6,841 nucleotides of DNA from Candidatus Moranbacteria bacterium CG_4_9_14_3_um_filter_42_9 (GTDB lineage: Bacteria > Patescibacteriota > Minisyncoccia > Moranbacterales > UBA2206), in NCBI GenBank assembly GCA_002790635.1, contig PFVN01000019.1, forward strand, positions 1-6,841. Reading direction: 5' to 3'. This document shows, piece by piece, positions 1 to 5,363 of the stretch (within the stretch, counting starts at the first letter, position 1; every line of letters starts with the position of its first letter). The translations under genes and the position numbers were made by a program. A model generated the notes under the pieces. It searched no databases. It worked only from the letters and a program-made list of their open reading frames with translations, and was not told the DNA's origin.

Positions 1-3
1 AAC

Positions 4-33
4 TAGACTTTTTGCAGATCAATAAAGTATAAT
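4..33 (+). promoter_or_regulatory. Possible promoter for rplK-rplA
   Basis: A perfect -10 hexamer TATAAT lies at 28-33. A partial -35 match TAGACT (4-9) precedes it with an 18-bp spacer. Transcription would start near 40, giving an rplK leader of about 130 nt. The -35 matches the consensus at only four of six positions, and upstream sequence is missing, so the genes could also be read from an upstream operon such as nusG. Confidence 0.45.
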
Positions 34-41
34 ATTTAATT

Positions 42-160
42 CAAATATCAAATATCAAAAATCAAAATTTCGGTTCTCACTTCGCTCGCGTCTATTTTTA
101 TAAAAGTCCTAGCGAAATTACTCCTTAAGTTTGTATTTTGAGATTTGTATTTTGATTTTA
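42..160. repeat. AT-rich inverted-repeat element in the rplK leader
   Basis: The left part (42-68) is built of CAAATAT and ATCAAAA units. The right part (129-160) is built of TTTGTATTTTGA-like units. The arms AAAATCAAAAT (58-68) and ATTTTGATTTT (149-159) are perfect inverted complements. Inside, AATTTCG (66-72) can pair with CGAAATT (113-119), and TTCGCT (81-86) with AGCGAA (111-116). This could be a degenerate intergenic repeat or a weak leader structure. It does not resemble the L1-binding site, and no known riboswitch was recognised. Confidence 0.4.
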
Positions 161-171
161 GCGAAGCGCAT

Positions 172-594
172 ATGGCAAAGAAAGTTAAAACCGTTATAAA
201 ATTGCAAATTCAAGCCGGAAAAGCTACGCCGACTCCTCCAGTAGGGCCGGCTCTGGGTCAGCATGGAGTGAATATCCAGGAATTTTGCACGAAATTCAAT
301 GAAGCGACCAAAGATAAGATGGGCGACATCATTCCGGCCGAAATTACAATTTTTGAAGACCGGACTTTCAGCTTTATCTTAAAAACTCCGCCAGCATCGG
401 ATCTGCTGCGGAAAGCCGCCGGAATTGAAAGGGGTGCGGCAAACGCCCTCAAAGACAAGGCTGGAAAAATTACCAAAGCACAGCTCAAAGAAATCGCCGA
501 GAAAAAGTTGCCCGATTTAAATGCCAATGATGTTGAGGCGGCAGAAAAGATAATCGCCGGAACAGCTCGATCAATGGGAATAAAGATAGAATGA
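172..594 (+). CDS. rplK: 50S ribosomal protein L11
   Basis: Ribosomal protein L11 (140 aa) binds the GTPase-associated region of 23S rRNA and forms the base of the L10/L12 stalk used by translation factors. The N-terminus [12 protein letters not shown] followed by [19 protein letters not shown] is the classic proline-rich L11 N-terminal domain that thiostrepton-type antibiotics contact. The C-terminal rRNA-binding domain begins near [15 protein letters not shown] and ends with the conserved [11 protein letters not shown]. The length is normal for the family. An in-frame TTG at 145 would add nine residues absent from the family, so ATG 172 is chosen. No Shine-Dalgarno sequence is visible before it; the upstream bases are AGCGAAGCGCAT. 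It is followed after 148 nt by rplA, the usual partner. The gene ends in TGA, showing that TGA is a stop here. Confidence 0.97.
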   Translation: MAKKVKTVIKLQIQAGKATPTPPVGPALGQHGVNIQEFCTKFNEATKDKMGDIIPAEITIFEDRTFSFILKTPPASDLLRKAAGIERGAANALKDKAGKITKAQLKEIAEKKLPDLNANDVEAAEKIIAGTARSMGIKIE

Positions 595-691
595 TCAAAT
601 ATTCTAGTTGACGTAACTGTTCTATTGCTTCGCTTGTTTATTAAAACACTACAACATTAGAACATTTAGAGCGGGTATAACATTTTAATTT
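595..691 (+). other. rplK-rplA spacer, AT-rich, weak -10 candidate
   Basis: No gene is seen in this spacer. A TTGACG at 608-613 has no -10 at the right distance. A TATAAC at 676-681 could act as a -10 box and would place a start near 688-690, just before the L1-type hairpin, but no convincing -35 accompanies it. ACAACATTAGAACATT-type AT-rich sequence fills the middle. Co-transcription with rplK remains the simplest view. Confidence 0.3.
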
Positions 692-734
692 GTGGGAGTC
701 CCGTCGCTCGCGAGCGACAGGACGTCATAACCAC
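692..734 (+). promoter_or_regulatory. Ribosomal protein L1 leader (23S rRNA mimic hairpin)
   Basis: The RNA starts with GUGGGAG (692-698) and ends with CAUAACCAC (726-734). The 23S rRNA L1 site has GUGGGAG facing UGAAAUACCAC, so both strands of the asymmetric loop are matched closely. Pairing seen: GTGG 692-695 with CCAC 731-734; an internal loop of GA (696-697) against seven bases (724-730); GTCC 698-701 with GGAC 720-723; one C-A mismatch; then the perfect palindrome GTCGCTCGCGAGCGAC (703-718) as the distal stem. The base ends 8 nt before the rplA ATG, and no Shine-Dalgarno sequence lies between. Established knowledge: free L1 binds such mRNA mimics and represses its own operon translation. 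In E. coli the site lies near rplK; here it sits on rplA itself, so repression may act mainly on L1. Confidence 0.82.
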
Positions 735-742
735 GAAAATAT

Positions 743-1414
743 ATGCAACGCGGGAAAAAATACAAGGCAGCGACCAAAAAATTAGACAGGAATAAAAGCT
801 ACTCAGTCGAAGAAGCTGTCAAATTAATAAAAGAAAATAAATTTTCCAAATTCGATGAGTCGGTAGAAATTCATATCAAAACCGGTATTGATCCGAAAAA
901 AAGCGATCAACTTGTGCGGGGAAATGTTGTTTTGCCTCACGGCACAGGCAAAACAAAGCGAGTCGCGGTTATAACTTCAACCTCCGCAGCCGAAGCTAAA
1001 ACAGCGGGAGCTGATATTGTGGGCGGAGAAGAACTGATTGAAAAGATCAGCAAAAAAATAGATTTTGATGTTTTGGTGGCGACTCCGGAAATGATGCCGA
1101 AGCTGGCCAAAATTGCCAAGATTCTCGGCCCCAAAGGTTTGATGCCTAATCCAAAAACGGAAACGGTCACGACGAAAATCAAAGAAACAGTGGAGGCTTT
1201 GAGAAAAGGCAAAACAGCTTTCAAGAATGATGATACGGGAAACATTCATCAAGTGATTGGAAAAGTTTCTTTTGAGGAGGATAAATTGGTCGAAAACATC
1301 CAGATTTTTTTAGAGAACGTCAGTAAAGTCAAGCCAGGCGGGCTCAAAGGGAAACTTATTGGAAACATCACTCTTTGTTCAACTATGGGAGCCGGGATAA
1401 AGATTAGTTTATAG
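743..1414 (+). CDS. rplA: 50S ribosomal protein L1
   Basis: Ribosomal protein L1 (223 aa) forms the mobile L1 stalk of the large subunit, binds 23S rRNA and helps deacylated tRNA leave the E site. It is also the usual translational repressor of its own operon. The sequence shows the N-terminal MQRGKKYKAATKKLDRNKSYSVEEA, the central domain starting around VRGNVVLPHGTGKTKRVAV, the family signature ILGPKGLMPNPKTETV and the terminal TMGAGIKISL. The length is slightly under the roughly 230 residues common in bacteria, and no domain is missing. ATG 743 gives the family N-terminus. No Shine-Dalgarno sequence is present; the L1-type hairpin ends 8 nt upstream and would cover the initiation region. 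A strong terminator follows within 60 nt, so rplA ends the transcription unit, with no rplJ-rplL behind it. Confidence 0.97.
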   Translation: MQRGKKYKAATKKLDRNKSYSVEEAVKLIKENKFSKFDESVEIHIKTGIDPKKSDQLVRGNVVLPHGTGKTKRVAVITSTSAAEAKTAGADIVGGEELIEKISKKIDFDVLVATPEMMPKLAKIAKILGPKGLMPNPKTETVTTKIKETVEALRKGKTAFKNDDTGNIHQVIGKVSFEEDKLVENIQIFLENVSKVKPGGLKGKLIGNITLCSTMGAGIKISL

Positions 1415-1443
1415 TAGGTAGTTTTTAGTTCATAGATTTTTTT

Positions 1444-1471
1444 AAGTCCCCCGCTTGAGCGGGGGACTTTT
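1444..1471 (+). terminator. Intrinsic terminator after rplA
   Basis: A perfect 11-bp stem (AAGTCCCCCGC 1444-1454 with GCGGGGGACTT 1459-1469) closes a TTGA loop and is followed by a short T run (1468-1471). The stem is very GC-rich. A T-run also precedes it (1436-1443), but it is on the wrong side for reverse-strand termination. It ends the rplK-rplA unit. Confidence 0.85.
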
Positions 1472-1554
1472 GATCCCGCCAGAGATCATGTTATTCGAGA
1501 ACAAGATAAATGATAGAAATTCGATATATTTTTTTCTAGGCTTCTAGCGGTTTT

Positions 1555-1583
1555 TTGACGCCCAATTTTAAAAATAGTAGAAT
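1555..1583 (+). promoter_or_regulatory. Promoter for the dTTP-synthesis cluster
   Basis: TTGACG (1555-1560) and TAGAAT (1578-1583) are separated by exactly 17 bp, each one mismatch from the sigma-70 consensus. It lies downstream of the rplA terminator and upstream of the dCMP deaminase, with a predicted start near 1590. The leader of about 33 nt (AACCTCC then A/T-rich) has no Shine-Dalgarno sequence. Confidence 0.75.
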
Positions 1584-1622
1584 AAAAGAACCTCCGAAAA
1601 CTTTTAAAAAATACTCATCAAT

Positions 1623-2108
1623 ATGCAAATAGATAAAAGAGAAGATTATTTTAGCTGGGATGAAACTTTTATGCAGATCTGTCGGGTGATTGCGCAACGG
1701 TCCAAAGATCCTAACACCCAAGCGGGTTCTTGCATAGTGAATGAAAAGAATGTGGTTATCGGTCTGGGTTATAATGGTTTTCCCCGGGGATGCGCGGATG
1801 AAAAATTGCCGTGGGCTCGCGAAGGAAATTTTGGCGATACAAAATATGCTTATGTCGTTCACGCGGAAGAAAATGCGGTCCTAAATTCCAACGCGACAAC
1901 GGAAGGAGCGAGAATCTATTGCACCCTATTTCCATGTAATGAATGCGCCAAGGTTATCATCCAAAGGGGAATAAAAGAAGTTATATATGAAATTGACAAA
2001 TATCATGATAAGGATGAATGGATTGCTTCCAGAAAAATGTTGGATTTGGCCGGTGTCAATTATCGGCAGTATATTCCGTCTAATAAATTGATTTTTGAAA
2101 AAGAATAA
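1623..2108 (+). CDS. dCMP deaminase (DCTD type)
   Basis: Zinc-dependent deoxycytidylate deaminase (161 aa), converting dCMP to dUMP, the substrate for the thymidylate synthase encoded two genes downstream. The cytidine-deaminase zinc site is complete: HAE (His80, with Glu82 as proton shuttle) and PCNEC (Cys105, Cys108). The surrounding sequence is strikingly like human and T4-type DCTD: SKDPNTQAG (27-35), GYNGFPRGC (49-57), LPW (62-64), DTKYAYVVHAEENA (72-85), LFPCNECAK, and a DKYHD stretch near the C-terminus. This subfamily is usually a hexamer, activated by dCTP and inhibited by dTTP; that regulation is assumed from the family. ATG 1623 fits the family N-terminus and follows a good promoter. 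The next gene starts 4 nt after the stop. The symbol is left open because dcd normally means the unrelated dCTP deaminase. Confidence 0.93.
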   Translation: MQIDKREDYFSWDETFMQICRVIAQRSKDPNTQAGSCIVNEKNVVIGLGYNGFPRGCADEKLPWAREGNFGDTKYAYVVHAEENAVLNSNATTEGARIYCTLFPCNECAKVIIQRGIKEVIYEIDKYHDKDEWIASRKMLDLAGVNYRQYIPSNKLIFEKE

Positions 2109-2112
2109 ATAA

Positions 2113-2661
2113 ATGCAAAAAATAATCTTAGGATTTGCGGGAGAAATGTCCTGCGGAAAAGGGACGGCTGCTAAATATGTCGTAGAAAAGTATGCTGGAA
2201 GTTATCATCGTTTTTCCACGATGCTGCGCGATCTGGCCCGCCGGATGTATATCGAAGAGAATCGTGATGATCTGCAAAAAATTTCCACTTTTTTCCGGCA
2301 AAATTTCGGTGAAGACATAATGTCTAAAGTGATCTATAGCGACGTTAAAAATGACAACAATGAAATCATTGTTGTTGATGGAGTGAGGAGAATCATGGAC
2401 ATAAGATATCTTAAGGATCTGCCTGGATTTAAATTGGTATATATTGAAGCCGAAATGGCGAAGCGGTATGAAAGGATCGTAAAAAGAGGAGAGAATACGG
2501 ATGATGCCATAAAAACATTTGAAGAATTCAAACAGGATCACAAGCAAGAGTCGGAATTACAGATCAAGGATTTGAAAAAACAGGCGGATTTTGTCGTGGA
2601 TAATAATGGAACAACCGAAGAACTATATGCACAAATTGACGCAATTATCAAAGAATGTTAG
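2113..2661 (+). CDS. P-loop (deoxy)nucleotide kinase-like protein
   Basis: A 182-residue P-loop protein resembling the dephospho-CoA kinase / UPF0200 / nucleoside monophosphate kinase group. The Walker A motif is GEMSCGKGT (10-18), right after the first beta strand IILGFA. A second strand IIVVDGVRR (85-93), with Asp89 at its end, is where these kinases place their acidic residue. A lid-like basic stretch, RYERIVKRGENTDD, follows, and the C-terminus carries ADFVVDNNGT, a motif common to dephospho-CoA kinases and relatives (VIdNnGs). The substrate cannot be read from the sequence. Automatic annotation might call it dephospho-CoA kinase, but its place between dCMP deaminase and ThyX suggests a (d)NMP. 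It is 4 nt behind the deaminase, so probably co-transcribed and translationally coupled. No Shine-Dalgarno sequence is visible. Confidence 0.72.
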   Translation: MQKIILGFAGEMSCGKGTAAKYVVEKYAGSYHRFSTMLRDLARRMYIEENRDDLQKISTFFRQNFGEDIMSKVIYSDVKNDNNEIIVVDGVRRIMDIRYLKDLPGFKLVYIEAEMAKRYERIVKRGENTDDAIKTFEEFKQDHKQESELQIKDLKKQADFVVDNNGTTEELYAQIDAIIKEC

Positions 2662-2692
2662 TTTTTAGTTGTTCTTTGAAATTGCCCTAAAT

Positions 2693-2707
2693 TTGCATAA
2701 CATGCAA
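2693..2707. repeat. Short inverted repeat upstream of thyX
   Basis: TTGCAT-AAC-ATGCAA is a perfect 6-bp inverted repeat with a 3-nt centre in the 85-nt gap before thyX. It could be an operator-like site or chance; no regulator is encoded nearby. A very weak promoter (TTGCCC 2682-2687, AATAAT 2706-2711) overlaps it. Confidence 0.25.
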
Positions 2708-2734
2708 TAATTTATCCAAAATATGCCAAAAAAA

Positions 2735-2740
2735 AGGAGA
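2735..2740 (+). promoter_or_regulatory. Shine-Dalgarno site deciding the thyX start
   Basis: AGGAGA lies seven nucleotides before the ATG at 2747 and is the only clear ribosome binding site in the window. It supports 2747 as the thyX start rather than the in-frame ATG at 2723, which would place this sequence inside the coding region as lysine/arginine codons. Confidence 0.7.
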
Positions 2741-2746
2741 AAAACG

Positions 2747-4111
2747 ATGATTCAAGTGAAGATGATAGCGAAAACGGACATTGATCCTGTGCAGCTAGCC
2801 TCATACACAGCCTCACTTTGCTATCAGGCGGAATTGCCCGAAATGGGCAAGATTATCGACGTGGAAAACCGACTTTTTAAAGTCGGGCATCATACCACCA
2901 TCCAGCACTCCTCCTTCACTTTCTCACTTGAAGGGATAGCGGTGGGAGATATAACTTTCGGTATGCACATGGCTTCTCCGTTTTATAACAGCGATCAAAG
3001 AAGCGGGCGCTTTTGCGCCAAGATGTTTATGGAACCGGACTTCGAGAAAATCGAAAGTTACATAAGTGGCTTCTGGCCGGAAATCAGCCCAGCTCTGCGC
3101 GGAAAAACTTTGAAGTACATAAGGAAATGTGTCGAGTTATATCAAGGCAATATTACTCGCGCGGCGGAAGTTGCCAAGGATTTTTTGAAAGCCGAGCGCC
3201 CCTATGCCAACGAAAAATACTTAGAGCAAAATGCTCCCAAGATCGCGCAAGAACAGATGCGGATGTTTATTCCGATTATCTTTCCGACCGCCTTTGCTTT
3301 TACGGTTAATCTGTCGGCTCTGGTGGCAATGTATGAATCGGCTTGGACTCCGGCAACGAAATACGTAACGGAGCGGATGGCGAAAGAGTTGCTCAAAAAA
3401 TTTCCCGAGCTGAAATTCATGTTCGATGATAGCCGGCGCAGGAAAGACGAATGGGCAATGAAGCTGCCTCTAGCTTCTTCGGTGTCAGTTAAATACAAGC
3501 CGGGCTTCAAACTTCTGGATGTGATAGCTGAGAATAAATTCAAACTTCCGGATTCTGACCTGATGCATCCGGTGGACAAACTTCATTTTTATCCGGAATT
3601 GATGGATAATTCAGTGGGAAAAATCCGGACACAAGTGGAAATATCTGCCGCCACGATGGGCCAGGATCAAAGGCACAGAACCATTGGAAGAGGCACGCCA
3701 AGTTTTACTGGAAATTTCTATGTTCCGCCCGTGGCGAAAGCGCTGGGGCTCTTGGAAGAAGCGAATAAATTGATGAGACAATGGGTGGTGTTGGGTAAAA
3801 AATTGCCCAAAACTTTAGCGATGATTATCGCGCCGTATGGTGCCATGGTTTCTTATGAGAAAACAGGAGACTTTAATGCTATTGCTCACGAGCAGGCTAA
3901 AAGGCTTTGCTGGTGTGCTCAAGAAGAAATTTATCATGCAGGCCGGGCTTTGCGGTTGGCAATTAAGAAGAAGAACTCAAGATCGCGCATCGTCAAAACG
4001 CTGGAACCACACTGTTATTCTACAGGAAAATGTGCCGAGGGAGGACGCTACTGCGGACGGGATATAAAATTGAGAAAAAAAGGAGATTATTTTCCCGAAA
4101 GAAAAGTTTGA
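2747..4111 (+). CDS. thyX: Flavin-dependent thymidylate synthase, long two-domain form
   Basis: FAD-dependent thymidylate synthase (454 aa), methylating dUMP to dTMP with methylene-tetrahydrofolate and NAD(P)H and releasing tetrahydrofolate. Classical ThyX has roughly 220-250 residues, so this is a double-length form. The first half has HHTTIQHSSFTF (48-59), then MHMASPFYNSDQRSGRF (73-89) where classical ThyX has RHRxxSxNExSxRY, so the RHR is replaced. It continues with R172-MFIP and TAFAFTVN (181-188). The second half has QRHRTIGRG (308-316), GDFNAIAHEQ (374-383) and RLCWCAQEEI (386-395), matching the typical C-terminal ThyX helix. A Cys-rich tail follows (His422, Cys423, Cys429, Cys436). 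Active-site pieces thus seem shared between halves. The start is set by an AGGAGA site; the ATG at 2723 would add a Lys/Arg-rich extension. A hairpin follows the stop. Confidence 0.83.
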   Translation: MIQVKMIAKTDIDPVQLASYTASLCYQAELPEMGKIIDVENRLFKVGHHTTIQHSSFTFSLEGIAVGDITFGMHMASPFYNSDQRSGRFCAKMFMEPDFEKIESYISGFWPEISPALRGKTLKYIRKCVELYQGNITRAAEVAKDFLKAERPYANEKYLEQNAPKIAQEQMRMFIPIIFPTAFAFTVNLSALVAMYESAWTPATKYVTERMAKELLKKFPELKFMFDDSRRRKDEWAMKLPLASSVSVKYKPGFKLLDVIAENKFKLPDSDLMHPVDKLHFYPELMDNSVGKIRTQVEISAATMGQDQRHRTIGRGTPSFTGNFYVPPVAKALGLLEEANKLMRQWVVLGKKLPKTLAMIIAPYGAMVSYEKTGDFNAIAHEQAKRLCWCAQEEIYHAGRALRLAIKKKNSRSRIVKTLEPHCYSTGKCAEGGRYCGRDIKLRKKGDYFPERKV

Positions 4112-4118
4112 AATATGG

Positions 4119-4149
4119 CCATTCCGCGCTTGCGCGGAATGGTCTTTTT
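4119..4149 (+). terminator. Terminator-like hairpin between thyX and tmk
   Basis: CCATTCCGCG (4119-4128) pairs perfectly with CGCGGAATGG (4133-4142) around a CTTG loop, followed by TCTTTTT (4143-4149). It has the form of an intrinsic terminator 8 nt after the thyX stop and ends only 13 nt before the tmk ATG. It may be a partial terminator that reduces tmk transcription, or a 3' end stabiliser. Confidence 0.8.
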
Positions 4150-4162
4150 ATATAGAAACCAT

Positions 4163-4861
4163 ATGAAAAATAAAAGACGAGGAAAATTCATTGTGATTGA
4201 TGGAACCGACGGCAGCGGGAAAGCGACCCAGACCAAGTTACTGGTGGAGCAGCTGAAAAAAAGCGGCCATCAAGTCAAGACAATTGATTTCCCTCAGTAT
4301 GAAAATAATTTTTTTGGGAAAATGGTCGGTCGGTATCTGGCGGGTGAGTTTGGCAGTTCTTCAGCAGTGAGTCCATATTTGGCTTCGGTTTTATACGCGG
4401 CCGACAGATTTGAAACAAAAGAAAAAATTGAAAAGTGGCTGAAAGACGGGAATATTGTCATTGCCGATCGTTATGCCAGCTCAAATCAAATTCATCAGGG
4501 TGGAAAAATAAGAGATCCGAAAAAAAGAAAAGAATTTTTGCAATGGCTGGAAGAGATGGAGTATAGAATATTTGAAATTCCACGGCCGGACGCCAGCATT
4601 TATCTGGATGTGCCGATTGAGTTCAGTCTGAAACTTCTCCAAAATAGATCAGCACAAGAGCGCAAAAAATATCTGAAAGGCAAAAAGGATATCCATGAAA
4701 GCGACATAAAACATCTCCAAGGCGCAAAAAAAAGTGCCATAAAACTGGTTGAAAAGAGTAATAACTGGATAAGAATAGAATGCGTCAAAAAGGGGAAGCT
4801 TCTCTCAATTGCTGATATAAGCCAGATTATCTGGTCAAAAATATCCAAAGTTTTGACTTGA
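4163..4861 (+). CDS. tmk: Thymidylate kinase (dTMP kinase)
   Basis: Thymidylate kinase (232 aa) phosphorylates dTMP to dTDP with ATP, the step after ThyX. The P-loop is GTDGSGKAT (14-22). The dTMP-site strand ends in DFPQYENNFFG (42-52), YAADRF (78-83) contains the conserved DR, and IVIADRYASSNQ (98-109) carries the DRY motif typical of the family. The lid region around NRSAQERKKY is rich in arginine. The P-loop lacks the arginine of the human/yeast type, so catalysis probably uses a lid arginine as in the E. coli type. An in-frame ATG at 4115 would translate the terminator hairpin and add 16 unrelated residues, so ATG 4163 is preferred. No Shine-Dalgarno sequence is seen; a TATATA at 4149-4154 could allow a nearly leaderless transcript, but it has no good -35. 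The stop codon overlaps the next promoter. Confidence 0.92.
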   Translation: MKNKRRGKFIVIDGTDGSGKATQTKLLVEQLKKSGHQVKTIDFPQYENNFFGKMVGRYLAGEFGSSSAVSPYLASVLYAADRFETKEKIEKWLKDGNIVIADRYASSNQIHQGGKIRDPKKRKEFLQWLEEMEYRIFEIPRPDASIYLDVPIEFSLKLLQNRSAQERKKYLKGKKDIHESDIKHLQGAKKSAIKLVEKSNNWIRIECVKKGKLLSIADISQIIWSKISKVLT

Positions 4862-4886
4862 CTTCGCTTTTAACGAGTGGTATAAT
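4858..4886 (+). promoter_or_regulatory. Near-consensus promoter for the metal-handling genes
   Basis: TTGACT (4858-4863) and a perfect TATAAT (4881-4886) are separated by exactly 17 bp. The -35 box overlaps the tmk TGA stop (4859-4861), and a second TTGACT lies 5 bp upstream (4853-4858). The start is predicted near 4893, leaving a leader of about 18 nt to the ATG at 4911 without a Shine-Dalgarno sequence. No operator dyad is obvious around it, so metal control cannot be deduced. Confidence 0.85.
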
Positions 4887-4910
4887 TCAGTCCAGATTAG
4901 AAATTTGCCT

Positions 4911-5282
4911 ATGAAAAAATCATCTTTAAATAAAATTTCAAAAATATTGCTCTTATTTTTAACCATAGCAATCATTGGTAGTTTTTGTTTTCAGATCGTT
5001 TCGGCCAATCAAGACCCGGCTATGGCAGGGCAAGGATCTTCCCATACTAAAAGCACGTCTTCGGATGTGATGCCTTGCTGCCAAGAAAACAGCGGCCATC
5101 TGCTGGCCATTTCTGACCTGCCATCTACAAAATATCCTTTGCAAATTCTAAGTTTGATATTGGCGATTATACCGGTGATTTGCATCATTTTGGAGAGTAA
5201 ATTTTCAAAATATTCGTTTTCTTTTTCTTCGTTGGCTCCACTAGGGCCAGATCTCATGCTGGCGGTTGTTAAAAGGGAATAA
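4911..5282 (+). CDS. Small exported/membrane protein with Met-Pro-Cys-Cys motif
   Basis: No named family was recognised for this 123-residue protein. It begins MKKSSLNKISK followed by a hydrophobic stretch (12-31) ending VSA-NQ (30-34). This may be a signal peptide cut after Ala32 or an anchor; Cys26 is not in a convincing lipobox. The short presumed extracytoplasmic segment (33-74) is rich in Ser/Gly and holds His45, Met54, Cys56-Cys57 and His63, a plausible soft-metal site. A second hydrophobic helix (about 77-94) and a short tail, LAPLGPDLMLAVVKRE, follow. It has its own strong promoter and precedes the HMA-SafE-cupredoxin gene by about 80 nt. A copper chaperone or accessory role is inferred only from the Cys/Met/His residues and the neighbour. 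ATG 4911 is preferred over an in-frame TTG two codons earlier. Confidence 0.7.
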   Translation: MKKSSLNKISKILLLFLTIAIIGSFCFQIVSANQDPAMAGQGSSHTKSTSSDVMPCCQENSGHLLAISDLPSTKYPLQILSLILAIIPVICIILESKFSKYSFSFSSLAPLGPDLMLAVVKRE

Positions 5283-5292
5283 AGCTTTTTAT

Positions 5293-5328
5293 AAATCTTC
5301 ACGACAGATGATTGGTCTGAAGATTTTT
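5293..5328 (+). terminator. Hairpin with T run between the two metal genes
   Basis: AAATCTTCA (5293-5301) pairs perfectly with TGAAGATTT (5318-5326). The inner GAC/GTC can extend the stem past one unpaired C, and the right arm ends in a run of five T (5324-5328). The stem is AT-rich, so it is a weak or partial terminator, or possibly an attenuator before the downstream transporter. No clear promoter follows it. Confidence 0.5.
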
Positions 5329-5363
5329 GCTTATTCTTTAATTAATGATCAAATTACGTCAAC

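Noticed and set aside
145..171. TTG start adding nine residues to L11
   Set aside because: The added residues are not part of the L11 family, and ATG 172 gives the exact conserved MAKK N-terminus.
1471..1488. Small dyad TGATC...GATCA after the rplA terminator
   Set aside because: Five base pairs only, with no associated gene start or T run; likely chance.
1536..1862. Reverse-strand reading frame across the dCMP deaminase promoter and start
   Set aside because: It covers a good forward promoter and the conserved deaminase N-terminus; its translation shows no recognisable domain.
2128..2547. Long reverse-strand frame opposite the nucleotide kinase
   Set aside because: Shadow of a real gene with a Walker A motif; composition and lack of motifs argue against coding.
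2723..2746. Earlier ATG for thyX (MPKKRRKT extension)
   Set aside because: These codons contain the AGGAGA ribosome binding site for ATG 2747; the Lys/Arg-rich extension is unlikely.
4115..4162. Earlier ATG for tmk
   Set aside because: It would translate the terminator hairpin and add 16 residues unlike the family; the Tmk fold begins right after ATG 4163.
607..5363. GTTGACGTAA (607-616) and its inverse TTACGTCAAC (5354-5363)
   Set aside because: A single 10-mer inverted match is expected many times by chance in a window this size.
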